Shown here: piece by piece, positions 62,543 through 64,000 of the stretch
Layout of the letters: every line of letters begins with the position of its first letter
How positions within the stretch are numbered: the first letter of the stretch is position 1
Source of the DNA: Rhizobium sp. BK313
GTDB lineage: Bacteria > Pseudomonadota > Alphaproteobacteria > Rhizobiales > Rhizobiaceae
Direction: 5' to 3'
DNA: 64,000 nucleotides
Assembly: GCF_014193655.1 (NCBI RefSeq)
Contig: NZ_JACHZQ010000001.1
Coordinates: forward strand, 248,001-312,000
Notes under the pieces: generated by a model
What the model saw: only the letters and a program-made list of their open reading frames with translations
Databases searched by the model: none
Told to the model about the DNA's origin: nothing
Position numbers and translations under genes: made by a program

Positions 62543-62575
62543 CTATTATGATCGGGTCAACCGTTCAAGGACAGC

Positions 62576-63616
62576 TTATTTGCAGGCTGCAACGCTGCCG
62601 GCCTTTACGCCCTGGCAAGCTTCAGCCTTGGAGATCCAGCCGGCGTCGATGACGACGTTCAGATTGTCCTTGGTGATCGGCAGAGGCGTCAGGAAGACCG
62701 ACTTCATGGCAACATGCTTCGGGCCGCCGTTGAAGGTCTGGACGCCACTGACCTGGTCCATGGTCTTGCCATTGGCGAGATCGATGGCGATTTCGGCAGC
62801 GCGCTTGCCGAGTTCACGCGAGTCCTTCCAGATGGAAACGGTTTGCGTGCCGAGTGCGATACGGTTCAGAGCTGCCTTGTCGGCGTCCTGGCCGGAGACC
62901 GGAACGGAGCCGGCGAGGCCCTGGGCGTCGAGAGCGGCAACAGCGCCGCCGGCGGTGCCGTCGTTGGAGGCGACGACCGCGTCGACCTTGTTGTTGTTGG
63001 CGGTCAGGAACTGTTCCATGTTGCGCTGCGCGTTCTGCGGCAGCCAGCCGTCCGTGTAGGCTTCACCGACGTTCTTGATCTTGCCTGCGTCGATGGCGGG
63101 CTTCAGCACTTCCATCTGGCCGGAGAAGAGGAAGTCGGCGTTCGGGTCGGACGACGAGCCCTTGATGAAGACATAGTTGCCTTCCGGCTTGGCCTTCAGG
63201 ACTTCGCGAGCCTGCATGCGGCCCACTTCCTTGTTGTCGAAGGTGATGTAGAAGGCAGCCGGATTTTCGATCAGGCGGTCGTAGCCGATGACCGGGATGC
63301 CTTCGTCGGCAGCCTTTTCAACGGCCGGGCCGATGGCGTCGGAGTCCTGAGCCAGAATGATGAGAGCGTTGGCGCCCTGGGAAATCAGGGATTCAACGTC
63401 GGTCAACTGCTTGGAGGCGGAAGACTGGGCATCAGCAGAAATATACTTGGCGCCAACCGCAGCAAGTGCCTTCTTGATGGCAGCTTCGTCGGTTTTCCAA
63501 CGCTCTTCCTGGAAGTTCGACCAGGAAACGCCGACGACGAGATCCTTCGCGAAGGCCGCTGTCTGCATGGTCAAAACAATGGCCGCACCAGCAGCCAGCT
63601 TAATAAAAGCTCTCAT
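62576..63616 (-). CDS. xylF: D-xylose-binding periplasmic protein
   Basis: A 346-residue periplasmic binding protein with a signal peptide (cleavage after TAAFA, about residue 23). Family pattern: [53 protein letters not shown] and [20 protein letters not shown], all typical of XylF. GGAGGATAAT precedes the ATG at 63616. First gene of the operon and divergent from the ROK regulator. Confidence 0.92.
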   Translation of the reverse strand: MRAFIKLAAGAAIVLTMQTAAFAKDLVVGVSWSNFQEERWKTDEAAIKKALAAVGAKYISADAQSSASKQLTDVESLISQGANALIILAQDSDAIGPAVEKAADEGIPVIGYDRLIENPAAFYITFDNKEVGRMQAREVLKAKPEGNYVFIKGSSSDPNADFLFSGQMEVLKPAIDAGKIKNVGEAYTDGWLPQNAQRNMEQFLTANNNKVDAVVASNDGTAGGAVAALDAQGLAGSVPVSGQDADKAALNRIALGTQTVSIWKDSRELGKRAAEIAIDLANGKTMDQVSGVQTFNGGPKHVAMKSVFLTPLPITKDNLNVVIDAGWISKAEACQGVKAGSVAACK

Positions 63617-63703
63617 ATTATCCTCCCGAGTGAATGCGACCGCACGTGCCCTGAGCTCCCGCCGGCCGCCGCGATAACGCTGACGAGAAAGGTTCGGATT
63701 TTT

Positions 63704-63722
63704 TTTCTCGACAGTCGAGAAA
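63704..63722. promoter_or_regulatory. ROK/XylR operator candidate
   Basis: TTTCTCGACAGTCGAGAAA is a perfect palindrome around a three-base centre, in the space between xylF and the divergent ROK regulator. Position and symmetry point to the regulator's binding site. Confidence 0.65.
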
Positions 63723-63834
63723 TTTAGTGTCAGAGATTTTTTCAACTGTCAACACCGCACTGCCAGGTTTAATCGGCCACTGAAAAGAGCCCGCTGGAGA
63801 TGCGGACAGGAGGGTGGAATGAGCGGGAGGCTTG

Positions 63835-64000
63835 ATGATGCTGGCCAAATCGAGCACCGAATTGGTCCGCCAGAAGAACAGTGTTCTGGTGTTGACGGCG
63901 CTGCGCCGCCACGGTCCGCTCGCGCATACGGAACTCTCTGATTTCACCAAGCTTTCGTCTGCAACAATATCGGTCATCACCACCGATCTTGAGCGGGCAC
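63835..64000 (+). CDS. ROK-family (XylR-like) transcriptional regulator, N-terminal part
   Basis: Only the first 55 residues are in the window. VRQKNSVLVLTALRRHGPLA, then HTELSDFTKLSSATISVITTDLERA, is the N-terminal winged helix of ROK repressors. GGGAGG precedes the ATG. Divergent from xylFHG, so it is probably its xylose-responsive repressor. Confidence 0.85.
   Translation, partial: MMLAKSSTELVRQKNSVLVLTALRRHGPLAHTELSDFTKLSSATISVITTDLERA

Noticed and set aside
62714..63727. 337-codon plus-strand open frame opposite xylF
   Set aside because: Antisense to a gene with clear family motifs, signal peptide and ribosome site.
1..64000. CRISPR array, complete insertion sequence or prophage
   Set aside because: No regularly spaced direct repeats, no DDE transposase, integrase or phage structural gene was seen; the only mobile-element trace is the solo OrfA-like gene.

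Overview
The window is GC-rich DNA from an alphaproteobacterium of the Rhizobium/Agrobacterium group. This is inferred from the gene content: ABC importers paired with LacI, IclR, RpiR and ROK regulators, an arsR-aqpS-arsC-arsH arsenic operon of the type described in Sinorhizobium, a divergent copy of the alphaproteobacterial ATP-synthase zeta subunit (DUF1476), and palindromic intergenic repeats of rhizobial type. The mix of uptake, stress and accessory genes would fit a chromid or plasmid, or a flexible part of the chromosome. No replication gene, phage or complete insertion sequence is visible.

Layout. 1-10.8 kb: a catabolic island with the end of a LacI regulator, an IclR regulator, a sugar ABC importer (binding protein and two permeases, no ATPase), two divergent glycoside-hydrolase-like proteins, an aldo/keto reductase and an amidohydrolase. 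10.9-16.8 kb: an RpiR-regulated importer of the Fe3+ family, followed by a duplicated E-x-x-E membrane protein and a tiny partner. 17-20.8 kb: a DUF2325 protein, then an exported MsrB next to a CcdA/thioredoxin/DipZ fusion with a Met-rich linker; together these look like a periplasmic methionine-sulfoxide repair unit. 20.8-32 kb: single metabolic and envelope genes (LLM monooxygenase, cupin, EptA-type transferase, receiver-only response regulator, PAP2 phosphatase, GFA and VOC proteins), a YCII/ECF sigma pair, an MFS pump with a divergent LysR regulator, and a GNAT acetyltransferase.

32.1-38.7 kb is the most unusual part. Two secreted-looking glycine-rich repeat proteins are followed by a two-gene type I secretion apparatus whose ABC subunit has a degenerate signature motif and an Asp in place of the catalytic Glu. 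A lone IS3 OrfA-like protein and a LuxR regulator with an incomplete receiver come next. A 1.4-kb stretch without a convincing gene separates this from 40-42.8 kb: two small unknown proteins, the DUF1476 paralogue and two transglutaminase-like proteins.

42.8-52 kb is a low-oxygen block on the minus strand: a GbsR/MarR-like regulator with a perfect 30-bp palindrome just upstream, cydD-cydC-cydA-cydB-cydX, acetate kinase between two palindromic repeats, and a universal stress protein with a consensus FixK/FNR box. 52-58.4 kb carries arsenic resistance: a low-molecular-weight ArsC, an MFS exporter, arsH, arsC, aqpS and arsR, and a divergent Cys-tailed DUF6428 protein, interrupted by a DoxX protein and a polysaccharide deacetylase. 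58.4-59.5 kb holds a small unknown protein and an orphan clan-CD-like cysteine peptidase. The window ends with tRNA-Arg(CCG), a xylose-type ABC operon (xylF-xylH-xylG) and the start of a divergent ROK regulator.
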